A stretch of DNA of 64,000 nt from Ralstonia pickettii (GTDB lineage: Bacteria; Pseudomonadota; Gammaproteobacteria; Burkholderiales; Burkholderiaceae): positions 62,001 through 126,000 of the forward strand of contig NZ_JFZG01000003.1 of the NCBI RefSeq assembly GCF_000607165.1, read 5' to 3'. Below the pieces are notes generated by a model. That model had not been told where the DNA came from. It did not search any database and saw nothing but the letters and a program-made list of their open reading frames with translations. Of the stretch, positions 63,875 through 64,000 are shown one piece after another (within the stretch, counting starts at the first letter, position 1; every line of letters begins with the position of its first letter). Both the position numbers and the translations under genes were made by a program.

Positions 63875-64000
63875 TTAGGTCTCCGGATGCGGGGCGGGGG
63901 CGGCCGTTGTTTCATCGGCGCCTGCGGCCTGGCCGAGGAGGTCAAGCTGGCGCGCGTCGGTAGCCGTGGGCAGCTTGTCGAGAATCGATTGGATGCGCAG
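63875..64000 (-). CDS. C-terminal end of a protein encoded upstream of zapA (cut by window edge)
   Basis: Forty-one codons ending with TAA 2 bp before the zapA ATG: LRIQSILDKLPTATDARQLD, then an Ala/Pro-rich tail. The position and the short helical segment fit the small coiled-coil ZapB-like (TIGR02449) protein often preceding zapA, but too little is visible to name it. Confidence 0.6.
   Translation of the reverse strand: MRIQSILDKLPTATDARQLDLLGQAAGADETTAAPAPHPET

Noticed and set aside
1-64000. Mobile elements, phage genes, CRISPR arrays, toxin-antitoxin or defence islands
   Set aside because: I looked for transposase or integrase motifs, regularly spaced repeats and typical defence domains and saw none. 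The ISL3-like segment is fused in frame to the desaturase and is not an insertion sequence. The single tRNA-Leu has no adjacent repeat of its 3' end that would mark an attachment site.

Overview
This is a GC-rich, densely coded chromosomal window of a betaproteobacterium, most likely the genus Ralstonia. The genus call is an inference from gene order (ribF-ileS-lspA next to coaBC, lptF/lptG opposite pepA-holC, EVE gene-6S RNA-zapA), protein style and very high third-position GC. I see no insertion sequence, prophage, integron or CRISPR array. The content is mainly core metabolism and housekeeping, so most of the interest lies in regulatory DNA between genes.

Layout. 1-7.1 kb: a truncated luciferase-like oxidoreductase, coaBC, a YdcF-like protein, a DUF4180 gene and the lspA-ileS-ribF block. 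7.2-9.9 kb: a six-TM hybrid sensor kinase convergent with a LuxR-type response regulator. 10.3-14.3 kb: purN, an RsmB-like RNA methyltransferase, a PLD-like protein and an MscS channel. 14.3-19.7 kb: a fatty acid desaturase with an unusual C-terminal domain, then nadA-nadC facing nadB (complete quinolinate to NaMN route). 19.8-22.7 kb: rpmB-rpmG, radC, an FKBP-type isomerase and ispH. 23.2-28.2 kb: the livJ-HMGF branched-chain amino acid ABC system.

28.2-32.4 kb: a GNAT gene, argD, a ferredoxin-type reductase and an SDR gene. 32.4-39.6 kb: a diguanylate cyclase, a MarR/ClC operon and an LLM oxidoreductase-MFS-aldo/keto reductase operon. 39.6-43.9 kb: ilvD (619 aa type), tRNA-Leu(CAA), a 3-hydroxyisobutyrate-dehydrogenase-like gene and an orphan ABC binding protein. 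44-53.1 kb: sulfate assimilation (cysB, TSUP exporter, cysI-DUF934-cysH-cysD-cysN) followed by siroheme genes (cobA, cbiX). CysH has the iron-sulfur cysteines of an APS reductase and no cysC is present, so the route reads sulfate, APS, sulfite, sulfide.

53.1-64 kb: lptF-lptG opposite pepA-holC, a second ilvD (557 aa type) divergent from a LysR regulator, lgt, a SIMPL protein, an EVE protein, 6S RNA (ssrS), zapA and the end of a gene upstream of zapA.

The strongest candidate for something undescribed is the argD leader (30060-30240, minus strand). A clear sigma-70 promoter ends 8 nt before an ATG that opens a 23-codon ORF with four consecutive arginine codons. An intrinsic terminator follows, and then argD, a gene of arginine synthesis. 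The segment just after the arginine codons can pair over 8 bp with the terminator's 5' arm and loop. Together this looks like a leaderless arginine leader-peptide attenuator. Other points to check are the ISL3-transposase-like C-terminal domain on the desaturase, a LysR T-N11-A box placed at about -65 of ilvD2, a MarR operator, and a possible sigma-54 promoter with a palindrome upstream of livJ.
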